The position numbers and the translations under genes were made by a program. Below are positions 25,306 to 36,600 of a DNA stretch of 64,000 bases, piece by piece. Below the pieces are notes generated by a model. The model saw only the letters and a list, made by a program, of their open reading frames with translations. It ran no database searches and was not told where the DNA came from. This DNA is from Rheum nobile. Its lineage: Eukaryota; Streptophyta; Magnoliopsida; Caryophyllales; Polygonaceae. The stretch lies in the NCBI GenBank assembly GCA_027886185.1, contig WOAB01000761.1, positions 992,001-1,056,000 on the forward strand, read 5' to 3'. The first letter of the stretch is position 1, and every line of letters begins with the position of its first letter.

Positions 25306-25678
25306 TATTTGTGTTCCTACTCTTAAATGATATTGAAAAACATATTGCATGTTAATCAATACTCTTTAATTTGTAAGACATATTTTTTGAATTTGGAAAT
25401 GGATGGTGTTATGATAACAATGCCTTTTTATGGATGTTTTTGTGCAATTACTGTTTTTAAGATTGATAACATGAAAAATGTCATATTTTAGTGGTGCTTT
25501 ATGAATATTGTATTTGACTCTTACCAACATTAAAGAGAATAACAATATATATTTTAAAGTTAAACAAGATCATATTCTTTTAAAAAAATAGTATAAGAGC
25601 ATATACTAAAAAGAATAAAATTATAATTATAACTATTCCGGTAGAATTTATGTAGGTAAGATTTTATTTTCATAAGAA
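25306..25678. other. Spacer, AT-rich
   Basis: Nothing recognisable. Confidence 0.5.
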
Positions 25679-25712
25679 CTAGTGTACATGTCCCCGTGCC
25701 TAAGGCGCAGGT
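25679..25712 (-). mobile_element. Helitron-like 3' terminus (minus orientation)
   Basis: On the minus strand a short GC hairpin (gcgcc, then tta, then ggcac; 25696-25708) is followed about 13 bases later by CTAG next to a T. This is the form of a plant Helitron 3' end. The matching 5' end would lie to the right and was not found. No Rep/helicase gene is nearby. Confidence 0.5.
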
Positions 25713-26391
25713 TGACATGAATTTTATTTTTTAATAACGATAAATTACATATAAATTTCATATGCATATATACATTTTTAAATATGTTGTAAATATTTAT
25801 AAAAAAAATATTTTTATATAAATTATGACACGTCGATATACGTGTTTACCTATCAAAACATGATTTAAAATTTAACAAAAAATAAGTGTTTAACATAAGT
25901 TATGTTATCGGTGCTTGTAATGATATGCCATAGAAATTGCTACCAAGTTTTTTATCACATATGCAGAATGCGCTGTCAAGTTGTTGTTTTTAGTAGAGTT
26001 ATGATACGGATGTATGCTACACCACTAAAGTATAATGTACAATTTGTAAAAAAAATTGTCTTTATTATGAGTTATATATAGTACCGATATATGTATTTAT
26101 AAAAAAGCTAGAAAATTGTCTAAAAAAATGCTAGATAATAGTAGATTAACACATTTTATTATACAAGTTTATTTAATCATTAAACGTGTTGAATAAGTTA
26201 CGAAACAATGAGGTAAAAAACTATTTTGAAATGTTTTTCACAAATACTTTTACGGGCGTACAAATCTGAACATAAGTGTATGTCATAAATATGTTCATTT
26301 TATATTATCTTATCATCACAAACAATACCATATAAATCATAAGTTATTATAAAAATGAGGGAATTAACCTCATTTATTCAGCACAACATAG

Positions 26392-26422
26392 CTAGCGTGT
26401 ATCCCCGTGCTAAAGCACCGGT
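26392..26422 (-). mobile_element. Second Helitron-like 3' terminus (minus orientation)
   Basis: On the minus strand ccggtgctttagcacgg forms a hairpin followed about 10 bases later by CTAG (26392-26395). It resembles the terminus at 25679 in layout and partly in sequence, so the two may be nested relatives. No 5' end identified. Confidence 0.5.
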
Positions 26423-26687
26423 TGAGACTGAATAATCTTTCTATTTTTTGTGTTATATATTCAACCTAATATTAATTATAGATTAATTGAAATGAATTGT
26501 TTTATTGTACATATGGTGAATTGCAAGTATATAATCCTAAATTTCATAAGAGAAGATTAAATCTATTAAGAACATGATAGAAAAGATTGAATATACCCTA
26601 ATCAAATGAGATGAGTTCCTTTGCAGATTTAAGATTTTTTATTTTAATTTAACATTAATTGATATATTAATTTATTTATATATTTAT

Positions 26688-26922
26688 TGTAAGACTCGAT
26701 GTCTTAGAAGCACCTGTCCATACTAACACATGGACTTCTCACAAGGTCACTCATCCTGGTAGTGATATCGCCCTAACACACCTCAGAGTTCTTTGTCTCC
26801 ACTTGAACAAAGAAAAGAAAGAGCACTTGTTGATACGGATTAATCATATGTACCGAGACAAACGCGACCACAATCTGTCTTTAGATTAAAATGTTGTTGT
26901 ATGATAGATTAAATGAATTACA
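26688..26922 (-). repeat. 5S rRNA-derived segment, Cassandra-like LTR remnant
   Basis: On the minus strand about 26715-26790 reads agaactctgagg, then gggcgatatcactaccagg, then atgagtgacc, then gagaagtcc, in the order and spacing of the second half of plant 5S rRNA, including its internal promoter region. The first half of 5S is not recognisable and bases are changed, so it is not a functional 5S gene. The left end begins tgtaagactcg, the kind of terminus a TG..CA LTR has. Cassandra retrotransposons carry 5S sequence in their LTRs, which makes that the likeliest origin. The right limit is uncertain and no target duplication was found. Confidence 0.5.
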
Positions 26923-26961
26923 TGTAAATTGATACTTTTTATAAGAGAATCTGACATTTAC

Positions 26962-27330
26962 TTATTCGCAAGGATTGATACCGTAAGAACAAATACACCC
27001 TGTATATCTTACTGTAAAAACGTTTATTATGTACAAATGCTGATCGAATGTCCTTCTTGGCCATGGATGAAGAGAGACATTACTCCCATATTGAATTGTG
27101 AGAAAATCTCCACCTTCATTTCGCTGCAGAACCTCCTCAGGAAGGAGAGTTCCCAAAGGTAATTTCTCGACAATGAAGTCCTCTCCTTCCAGAATCACAC
27201 TCCCACATCCAAACACAAATCTCTTCAAGGCATTGGTAAAGCAAGCATGTAGAAACATTAAAATTAATCGAAATTACCTTTGGTAGAGCAAGCTGTGACT
27301 TTGAAGTTGAATTCACTAAGCTCCAAAGCA
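26962..27330 (-). other. Exon-like open frame, unrecognised
   Basis: The minus strand has a 98-codon frame at 26962-27258 containing FVFGCGSVILEGEDFIVEKL and DFLTIQYGSNVSLHPWP, which looks more protein-like than its surroundings. No family was recognised. It lies downstream of the RTN4IP1-like C-terminal piece and may be a fragment of another gene joined to it. Confidence 0.25.
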
Positions 27331-27402
27331 TCTCAAGGCTTTTGAAGGTAATTTCACAAATTCATTCTTTCCTTCCACATAAAGGTTGACATAGTGTTGC
27401 AT

Positions 27403-27490
27403 GTATGAATACGCCTTTTCTCTTTGGCATCGTGAGCTTCTCGGACTTGGGTGATGTGATAAGTCTTTTCTACAAGTACTTTTAGCTTCC
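27403..27490 (-). pseudogene. RTN4IP1-like pseudogene, C-terminal piece
   Basis: The translation VEKTYHITQVREAHDAKEKR matches the conserved C-terminal helix of plant RTN4IP1-type zinc-free alcohol dehydrogenase/quinone oxidoreductases, where the protein normally ends soon after with a PGKVVLE-type strand. Here the reading runs into unrelated residues. The exons for the NAD(P)H-binding Rossmann fold are missing between this piece and 27716: only about 230 bp separate them, with no GGGGAVG-type motif. Confidence 0.7.
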
Positions 27491-27715
27491 CGGTAAAATT
27501 TGAGACATAACAACAGCCAAACACAACATACATATATAAAATCATAAGATAACCATCCCAGTCTAAAACTATAAGTTAAAATTTTCAGGAAAATATACAA
27601 TAGATGATGCATTCTCATTTTCTTGGATGATAAATTATTAACAACATTAAGCAGCTATGAATAGTTTTTGTTATAAACCATCATAATGTAATCTTCAATA
27701 GTGCTAGAAACATAC

Positions 27716-27787
27716 CGTGAAGTTATTCGAGCAGGCCTTTCAAGGCATGCCAAGCAGTAAGAGCTGCAAAAGGAATTGCACTAGCAT
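27716..27787 (-). pseudogene. RTN4IP1-like pseudogene, middle exon
   Basis: The exon reads ASAIPFAALTAWHALK, the conserved segment that follows the GroES-like domain in RTN4IP1-type oxidoreductases. An AG acceptor lies upstream and a GT donor follows. After ALK the frame shifts and a TAA appears, so the exon is damaged. It belongs with the exon at 37608-37820, about 9.8 kb away; the gap is mostly MULE2. Confidence 0.8.
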
Positions 27788-27810
27788 CTTGAAAAGGTTT
27801 ACCAATTATT

Positions 27811-28013
27811 TACCCCCTCCGTCCCTAAATGTTTGTCTTGTTTGATTTTTGGACACTGTTCATCGTTTAAGAGAATCTTCAAAATTTCTTCCAATATATA
27901 AGAAAAAACATAGTCATGTGGGGTCTTGTTTGATTCGTCTCAACGAATACTTTAATAATATCAAAAAATTATAATTTTTAGGATTATATAATTAGAGATA
28001 TTAACGATACAAA
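27811..28013. mobile_element. Stowaway-like MITE, truncated
   Basis: ccctccgtccctaaatgt is the terminal sequence typical of Stowaway (Tc1/mariner) MITEs, and the following block through attagagatattaacgat fits that family. The expected opposite end (a ggacggagg-type terminus) is absent, so one end has been lost next to the MULE2 insertion. Confidence 0.55.
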
Positions 28014-28129
28014 ACCCGCCTCGACATTTGAACCCGGTCAAATCAGGACCATCTTTGCGGGACAGATAAGTTGCCTTCCCATAAATTAAGGCCGATAAAC
28101 CGCACACGCCGATTTTTTTCGCCTCGCAC

Positions 28130-28520
28130 TCTCCTCTGGGCGGCACTTAGAGCCGCCCAGAAAACCCTTCCAAAAAACCGGTTTGCACCTGGACGGCATT
28201 AGGTGCAGCCCATGCAAACCGGTTTTTTTATAACCCGATTTGGACCTGGGCGGCACATATTGACGCCCAGTGTTTTTGGTTTTGTAGAACCCGGTTTTGA
28301 AATTTAATTTATTTATTTTAAAAATTAAAAAATGATTTTCTGGAAACCGGGTTAAAATTCGGCGGCACTGAAAGCCGCCGAGTCTAAACCCAAAAATCTG
28401 GGCGGCAAAACATGCCGCCCAATGGCGAATTTGAAATTGAAACTTGGGCGGCAACTATTGCCGCCCATGTGCAAACCGCCCAAAAATTGAAACTTCGGCG
28501 TTATTAAATGCCGCCCAGGG
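28130..28520. repeat. Left subterminal ggcggca/tgccgccc repeat block
   Basis: Many copies of gggcggca and its complement tgccgccc, spaced about 20-60 bases, with ccggttt-type motifs between them. The same motif crowds 33235-33365 and 37015-37345. Regular repeats inside transposon ends often bind transposase; that role is inferred. Confidence 0.7.
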
Positions 28521-28561
28521 TCGTCTTCTCCGAGAGCGATTTGCAGAGTTCGAGAGCGAAA

Positions 28562-31500
28562 ATGGATCCCGGCAGCGATTATTCGGTTGACGACATATGG
28601 GAGTTCTTGGCGGAGGAAGAACTGAGGGACCATCAGATGGTGGCGGCGGGAGTTCTTGGTAGAGACGGCGGCGATGTACTAGAATCGACGGCAGATTCGA
28701 CGGTGGCGGCGGCGGCGGCGGCGGCCAATCTCTGTTTCACGGGGGGCAGCGATGAGGCGGCGGAGGAGGCGGCGGAAGCGAGGCTGGGGGAGAGGGGTGG
28801 CGACACGGCGGAGGAAGCGAGGCTGGCGGAGGAAGCGAGGCTGGCGGAGGAAGGAGGCGAAGCGAGGCTGGGCGAGGCCGAGGAGGGAGGCGAGGCTGGG
28901 CTGCACTACGTGTCGCCCACTATGGGGGAATCTGGGTTGCACGTGGTGCCGCCCAGGACCGAGGGCGAGGAGGGCGATATCGGGGCTTTTTTGGGCGAGG
29001 AGGGCGACATCGCGGCGGAGAATGCCTTCGACGTCGCGTGCACGGTTGCTCAGCAGGCTATGTTAGACTTGGGTGAAATTCTCGTTCGCCAAAAGCGAAA
29101 ATATGAACGGAGGCCAACTGAAAAGGTATGATGTTTTTTAAATTTGTAATCGTTAAATTTATTTAATTAAATTGTTACTGCACTTGTAGATTTATATACT
29201 TGGATTTTAGATTATTTAATCATTATCTTATAAAAATAGTATAGGTAATAGGCTCAATTATACTGTTAAATAATATTAAATATATCATTGTAATGAAAAT
29301 TTTAATATATTGATTTTGTTTGTAAGAAAACAATATTTGGGCATATGTAAATATGTTATAGTGGGTAAAATGAATATAGTTATATTTGTAAATTTGGTTT
29401 TTATTGTATTTAATCATTATAAAAAATAGTATAGGTAATAAGCTCAATTATACTGTAATATTAAATATGTCATTGTAATGCAAATTTTAATATATTGATT
29501 TTGTTTGTAAGAAAATAATTTTCTATATTTTTTATGGAAAAATAGGAAGTTTTGGGTAAGATTACACGGTCCGATCGAGATAGTCGCCCTACTACTGCAT
29601 CTGCTCGCAAGAGGAGGGTTGGCGGTGTATCGCAGGGCCATATTGAGGCCGATAGTGAGGGCGCTAGTGAGGACGATGTTGGTCCCGTCCGCTCAGATGA
29701 GGACCCACCTCAGCAGTCACATCAGGAGGACCCACATCTTGATGACTCACCTCAGCAGCGGCTACCTCTGGAGGAGTCACATGAGCAGCATGCCCCATCT
29801 CCACGTGAGGCATCTCAACAGGCCCCGTCTCAGCCTGAGCCAGCCATACAGGCCCTATCTCCGATTGAGCCACATCAGGAGACTCAGTATGGTCCATCTC
29901 CATCTCAGCATGCCCCATCTCCACATCATGAGCCATCTCAGCAGGCCCCGTCTCAGTCTGAGCCAGCCACACAGGCCCCATCTCCGCATGAGCCAGCTGA
30001 GCAGCTTCCTTCTTTGTTGAGGAACTTTGATACGCACATTGCAGAGCTGATATGGAGGAAGGCGTCGTTGGACCCACCCGAGGACGTTGTTAGGAGTTTG
30101 AGGGTCCAGACACGCCCTACGCAGTTTGCATTTTGGAGGGATCGTATTCCTAGAGGGATCCCTGTGGAGGGGTCCTGGTTTTGGATTGCACAGCAGACGG
30201 GGTTGACCGGTTTACTTGATTTGCAGTTCGGCAATGCTGATCACGGCCTCATTTCAGCATTCGTTGAGAGATGGCATCCAGAGACGAACACCTTCCACTT
30301 TCCCTGGGGCGAGATAGATCCTACTCTACATGACGTGCTGATGATTTTAGGGCTGCCGATCGAGGGATTTGAGGTGACGTCACCATGGACCGGTCATGAT
30401 AGCGAGTTAGCGGAGTGTGAGGCTTTGTTCGGCTATTTATTTGGGATAGATTCGGACTACAGCTTTGATGAGGATGATGCTGACATGGTCTGCGACCTTA
30501 GGAAGGGTTGGGTCAAGCAATTCCAGCTTGGGAGGCATGTGATGAGGATGATTGAGGAGGGTGCCTACCCAGAGGATATAGCAGCCGGTTTCTTATGGCA
30601 CGCCATGTCGGCTAGCATCTTCGTTGACAAGTCAACGAACGAGCTGAAGACAACACTTCTACCTCTTTTTGTGGACTGGGAGCGTGTCGTTCATACTGCT
30701 TGGGGTACTGGGGTTCTGACTCTCCTTTATAGGAACCTCGGAGAGGGTTCTCGGCGCGGAGCTGCACAGTTCGCCGGCTGCGCACGTCTTTTGGAGGTAG
30801 GCCTTTAATATAGTTAACTTATAATTTAAATTATTAATATACATTATTGAATTGTTTTTAATAATGGTTGTCTTTCTCTGTACGCAGGTTTGGATTTGGA
30901 CGTACTTCATATACTTCCCGGGCAACCCTAACCTCAAGGAAGGTGCGGACGACGACCTCCGATGCGCTGGACGATACTGCATTGGCCGGACACCTCTCCG
31001 GTCCCTCCGTGACTAGTCACACTACAGACGAATTATGGACGAGTATAGGCCAGAAGATGTACGTATTCTTTTTCAATTTTAATTTACAGTAAGATAGCTT
31101 AATGAATTAATTTATGTTCCATCGTGTTTTGTTAATTGCAGATACGGTGGATGCCATACGAGGGTCTTGATTTTCGAGGTGCCCATAGGTCCTCCACTTA
31201 TCGAGGGACTATTCATTTTCTCGGTGTAGAGGAGCCATACATGCCAGATCGGCTTACACGCCAGTTCGGTTATCGACAGAGCAGGCCGATGGATATCATA
31301 GAGCCTCTGGTTGTAGTGCGTCCTCATGATTTTAGGGGGACGAGGCGATACCAGTTGCACTTTGACCCGCGTTGGCACAGGTGGGACCAACTTGAGCATC
31401 ATCTTTGCCCCCACATCTTGATGAGTCCTCCTGTGACGATGGCTTGGGATGTCCACGACGCGTACCTGGACTGGTATCTATAGGTGTCGCATCCTTACGT

Positions 31501-32033
31501 GAGTCCGAGTGCACCAGTGCAGCCTCGTATCAGTAGAGGACCACCTCCGGCTATCAACTTGCAAAGGGTATGTTTTTTGTCCCATTTTATTCTTTTAAAT
31601 TATTTTATGAAAGTCTATGTTTTTAAATTAAAATGTTTGTTTTCATTTGCAGCGTGTGGCGATGAGCAAGGCCTATCTTCAGGAGCTTATGTCTGGAGGT
31701 TGTTTAGGGTGTAGGGAGCACTTTCAGCATATGCATGACATCCTTTTCAGTGACGTCATTCCTGTAGCTCCACCGCTTGTACGGGCTTCACAGATGCCTT
31801 CCCATGCATATAGTGCAGACTCTACTATATTTGATAGAGCCGAATCATCTAGGATGGCGGAAGAGCGTACAGCAGCTCAGCAGGCATCAGTTCGGCAGAC
31901 AGCGTCTCAACCGACGCCGATGGTTCCTCCAGTATGGGCACCGGGCGTGGATTCGGGTGTAGGTGTGTCCTTGGCTAGTGATTCTACTCCACATTTAGAT
32001 GAGTCATCGGATAGTGAGACGGAGAGTTTGTAG
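28562..32033 (+). pseudogene. Plant mobile domain (PMD, MAIN/MAIL1-like) protein of MULE2
   Basis: Five exons join with every intron in phase 0: 28562-29125, 29546-30796, 30888-31058, 31142-31567 and 31653-32033, about 930 codons. Residues 1-190 are Glu/Ala-rich; residues about 190-330 are a Pro/Gln/His-rich repeat. From about 345 comes the PMD: WFWIAQQTGL, ISAFVERWHPETNTFHFPWG, GEIDPTLHDVLMILGLPIEG and later IRWMPYEGL. Two in-frame TAG codons interrupt it, at 31014-31016 and 31481-31483, with homologous reading on both sides. PMD proteins occur in plant nuclear genes (MAIN, MAIL1) and in transposons; their molecular role in transposition is not settled. MDPGSDYS was taken as start; an in-frame ATG lies 54 bases upstream at 28508. 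Confidence 0.8.
29205..29520 (+). repeat. Tandem duplication in PMD intron 1
   Basis: About 29210-29333 and 29405-29518 are near-copies (for example attttaatatattgattttg and gtataggtaata in both). The duplicate lies wholly in the intron. Confidence 0.8.
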
Positions 32034-32815
32034 TATGACTTTTGGCTTTATTGGTTGTTTTTAGCAATTTGTAGTATGACTTTTGACTTTTGTGTTTGTT
32101 CGATTTCACATTGGGATTGACATTCCAGTAATTCCTAGTATGACTTTTGGCTTTATTGGTTGTATTTAGATATTTGTTCCGTCATTTCTAATTTGACTTT
32201 TGGCTTTATTGGTTGTTTTTAGATATTTGTTCTGTCGTTTCTAGTTTGAGTTCTTTGTTTATTGGTTTTTGGATTTTCGTCCGTTATTTCAAAAAAACAC
32301 ATGCATATTCTTAAAATACATACACATACTAAAAACACATACAAATTCTAAAAACACATATACATTCACTGATGGCTTACACACTACAAAAAATACATAC
32401 ACACTGGAACAAATGACATACACAACTCTTGCCATGTGGCCATTATCATCTTGACCGAATCAAGAGCCCAGGGATGAACCTCCTAGGACCACGGCGTTCA
32501 TGCTGATATGCTCCTTCTCCTAGCTGCATCACAGAAAAACTTGAAATCCTACAAATACCGAAATTTGAAGATCCCATGTTTTTATCTGTGCAGCAGCGAG
32601 GAAAAAAGAGCAGATCAGCATGTACGCCATGGCCCAAGGAGGTTCGTCCTAGGACGCTTGACTCGCATATAAATGACATCGCCTAGTTGCGTTTGAATAA
32701 ATTAGGATAGTCTCTGGTAAAAGTTTGCGGCATATCATATCTCTGCTTTGATAAAATGGCTTGCTCCCTACAAAGTTTGATAGTACGTAAACAACATTAC
32801 ACAAAAGATACGACA
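32034..32815. other. MULE2 spacer after the PMD gene
   Basis: Starts with three or four loose repeats of ttgacttttggctttattggttg (32036-32260), then acacata-rich DNA (32297-32420). No gene recognised between the convergent PMD and GRF genes. Confidence 0.5.
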
Positions 32816-33148
32816 TCAATGCAGTATACGATGTACATCATTATATAGATTGCGGTTATACCTACGCATCTTATCCAGATCTTGTAAAAGTTCTTGATTT
32901 TGCTTAACAAGATCTTGATTCTCCTTAACAAGATCTTGTTTTTCCCGCCACTGTTGTCGAATAACCGCGTGTGCTCTATCCTCGTACATAGGATCAATAT
33001 ACTTCCTGTATGAACACTGCATTTTTGGGCATCCCCAATACCTCCTTCCGTAGTTCCACTGCAAATCCCAAGTACGGACAACGGCTTTCAAATTACACTC
33101 GCATAGCCGATGTGGGGGGTTTGTTGATGATTCAGAAGAAGATGCCAT
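32816..33148 (-). CDS. GRF-type zinc-finger protein with coiled coil (MULE2)
   Basis: Open frame of 110 codons from ATG 33148 (MASSSESS); an in-frame ATG at 33184 would add 12 residues. The first half has the GRF zinc-finger pattern: CECNLKAVVRTW, then NYGRRYWGCP, then CSYRKYID, giving the Cys pairs and the Gly-Arg-Arg signature that names the family. The second half has heptad-like repeats (DLVKENQDLVKQNQELL), predicting a coiled coil. GRF fingers bind nucleic acid, so this may be a small DNA-binding accessory factor. It lies between the PMD and OTU-transposase genes, on the same strand as the latter. The frame is intact, unlike its neighbours. The link to transposition is inferred from position only. 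Confidence 0.7.
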   Translation of the reverse strand: MASSSESSTNPPHRLCECNLKAVVRTWDLQWNYGRRYWGCPKMQCSYRKYIDPMYEDRAHAVIRQQWREKQDLVKENQDLVKQNQELLQDLDKMRRYNRNLYNDVHRILH

Positions 33149-33234
33149 TATTTGTTGTAGTGTTTGGTTTCCTACAAATGTCATGAATCTATCAACAGAA
33201 GTTCTCCTTATATATAGTAAAAAAGATGGCTAGA

Positions 33235-33365
33235 CGGCTCATAGTGCCGCCCAAAGGGTCCAGAATCTCACAAGTACCCTTCTGGGCGGCATACAGTACA
33301 CTGGGCTGCACTGTGTGCCGCCCAGTGAACCCTATTGGGCTGCACTGTGTGCCGCCCACAACGGT
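33235..33365. repeat. Internal ggcggca/tgccgccc block
   Basis: Includes ctgggcggcatacagt and two copies of gggctgcactgtgtgccgcc. It lies in the space upstream of the GRF gene and downstream of the transposase-OTU gene. The same motif marks both ends of the element. Confidence 0.7.
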
Positions 33366-33609
33366 CATAATTTACCCTATTTTACCCTATTAACATGCAT
33401 CCGCCCACAACTAGTGTACGCTTTAATGTTTTCGTGAACGTGTTTTTGTTAATGATTAGTAATATTGTTGTCGCGTATCGCATTTTCCCGATTTTTTTCA
33501 ATTCGAAAAAACAAATGATTCAAAACACAATATACGATCAATCTCAATCAAACTTTCACACAAAAGGAAATACAATATCATATATAAAGTCGATTACAAT
33601 CCAAAAAAC

Positions 33610-36600
33610 CTAGGTAAGTATGTCAGGTCGCCCATGATATGCTCGCTCCTCTACATAATTCTTGAACCTATCCTTAAAGCGCTCATGACTATCTCATCCA
33701 TCAACACTTGGATCCTTGTAAATGCGCCACTGTCTTGGAGGCGGTGGAATGGGACAATGGTCATTAACAAGCCAAATCTGTACACGTAAACAATACAGTT
33801 ATAAAAAAAATTATGAAAGAATAAGTAAATACGAGAGAGTATGACTCCACGTACCGGTACGTAATGGTCTCTCCTGCCTACATGTGCTATCGCATAAAAC
33901 TTTGTCGGAGGCTCGGCACCCGGGAGGGCCCACAATGGAAGACATGTGTGCGGTCCGAACCATGATAAGACAACAACAGCCACTTGGTGTTCCGTGGCAA
34001 ACGCCAACCCAGTAATAGGCATTACACACCAGAAGTTTGCCGTGCACGGTGAAGGAATATAATTCAATTTCCTAACAAATTCTTCCAACGTCAACGCTTC
34101 CTCCGCAAGCATCGCGACGTAGTTGGCTCCATGTGCCGGGACGTGCTTCGAAAGCCCTAACCGGACATCAATGTACTCGTCTTCTTGGCGACACAGCAAA
34201 ACGGCAAGAGAACGGAACCCACAATGACCATCACCTTTGACATTTTGAACTCTAGAAATGTAGGCGAGCATGAAATGATCAATATTCTCGTGTCCCCAGT
34301 TGAAGCCGAGATACTTGACCGGCTTGTTTGAAGCCGACTTGGACTTGCTTGAAGCAGATTTCAGCTTTGCAGGTTTAGTGGCACTCCCCTTTGCTGTTGA
34401 AACTCCACTGTGAGGTCGTCCGCTAGAAGGGCATCCTTTCGATCCCTTTGATCCCACGGACGATTTCACATTGGTCGTCTCTTTCTCTACAAGCTCATCC
34501 TCCTCACCCACTCCCAGCTCCTCACCCTCCATCTTCATCTTCTGCTTCTCATTCATCTTCTTTATTTTTGCATCCACATGCTCGTCCCAACCCATTTTCC
34601 TCTTGGTACCGGTCTTTCTCGCATTCATCCTAGGCCTCCCCTTCTTGGTCTCACCACGTGGCGGGTCTTGAATATCGCACGATGTAGGGTCCTTTGACTC
34701 ACGTCACTTTTCTGCCATCTTCTTCAAATCAAATCTCTCAACTGTCCCACATAAGTACTCTTCAACGAAGTCATCCACCGTGACATTGTCCGCTGTCAGT
34801 GAAACACCATCATCGACATCAAGATCCTTAGCATCCACCCCTTCCCATCGGATCTGCTTCCAGAAAATATCAACCTCTTCAGGCACTAACGGGTAACCCG
34901 TCTCCACGTAGACCTTAATTGTGTGTGGGCAAGGCAGCCCTAGTGTGGACCTCCATCAAAAATCATCACATTTGTTCCCAATTTTTCCCTCCTTTGCTAA
35001 CACAGCTTGGGCATACAACATTCTCAGGCATTTTTCAGAGCACTTTTCAAGGATGCGCTTGAAGAACACCTTAACCCGCTCAGGGCCATTCACTATCTCC
35101 ATGGGAAAGGCAGTACAGTTCTTGGTCATCTCAAATCGGATCTTCCGATGCTGATCAACAAACATGTTGTCGATGTGTTGCACAATTGTGTCGAACCCTC
35201 CGACGGATGTCTCAATCATGTCCTTAAGCATAGAATGCTGACCCTCAACCCTGACAATAATATATTCGTATACAATTAACTAAATAAATTTTATAACCTA
35301 ATTTGATTGCAAATGTTTATATGAAAGTTACTTGTTTGATGTTCTTGTGGCAAAATGGAGAACATCATCACACCATGTCGCAACCAGCTTCTTCTTATGC
35401 TCATTAAACCAAGTTTGCTCCACATATCTCACCAAGCCTTCACTCCATATCTCCTTAAAGTGAGCAAGCCGCTCTCTGTACTCCTCCTTTGTGTGAGACC
35501 TCATCACCCGACGAACACTTCCCGAGAATTTCTTCTCGTCAATCTTCATCGTCTTAGCATATGCCTTCACATTACGGTCTACATGGACCTGACACAAGTG
35601 ATGACGAACCTTCGGAAATACCAGTTTGGCAGCCTTGATCAGTCCTAGCTCTCGATCAGACATGATGCATACGGGATTTTTCTCCCCGTACAACCACTTC
35701 AATCGTCTCAGCGCCCATGCATAGTGGTTTGTCGTATCCCTTTCCATGAACACAAGAGCAATGCAATATGTGTAGTTGGTGCAAGTAAACCCAACAATCT
35801 GGAATAGAGGCATACCATACCTATAAATGCAACACAAAAAATACTTTAAACACGCAGAAAATACCATTATCTACACATAATACAAAAAAGAGTAAGGTTT
35901 ACCTGTTGGTTTTGTATGTCGAATCCATGATGACGACATTAGGGAACATGCACAACAAATGTCGAGTGTCTGGATGAGAAATAAACAAGCACGCCAAAAC
36001 CTCCTTCCCATCTTCGATCGTCTTAGTAGCAGTGTCCAACAAATAGCATTTCTCATTCAAATATCCCAATGACCATTGTGTCACATTCAGATTGCCCAGG
36101 GATTTCAACCTCTCCTTAGCCCTAACAGTGTACACCTGCTTCCTCGAAATCGTTGAACCCATATATTCATTCCTAATCTGTGTAGAAATAACCTTGGGTC
36201 TTGCACCCGCCGCAGTATCAATCATCACTTTCCTACGCTGCTCCTTCGTAAGTCGGGAAGCATATGCATGGCCAATCAAGGTGCTCGAAAGCATATGGTT
36301 ATGGGATCCACTAACAACCGATATGGTCCACCCAGGATCTCTAATAGCATTTCCTTCCCTAAAAGTACCATGCAGCAAAAAGGGACAACCCTTCTTTTTT
36401 GACCTAGTTTTATTCACTCGTATCGGGCTGACCTTTTTACCATCGACTAACACCTTCTTCTTGCCGGACCTAGGTAACCCGGATCTCTCACAATGAAATA
36501 TAATCTTTTTAGGCTTTGATGATTTAGTAGTGATCACCATAAAAAGACTAAAATCTACCCTTTGCACCCAATCTCTCAATCCTTCCTTACTAGGAAATAT

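Noticed and set aside
26700..26800. A functional 5S rRNA gene
   Set aside because: The first half is missing and the rest has many changes.
29619..30234. Long shadow frames inside the PMD exon (both strands)
   Set aside because: They reflect the repetitive Pro/Gln/His codons of the real plus-strand frame.
31014..34958. Programmed stop-codon readthrough in the MULE2 genes
   Set aside because: Five separate stops, one inside the SWIM motif and none in a known readthrough context; decay explains them better.
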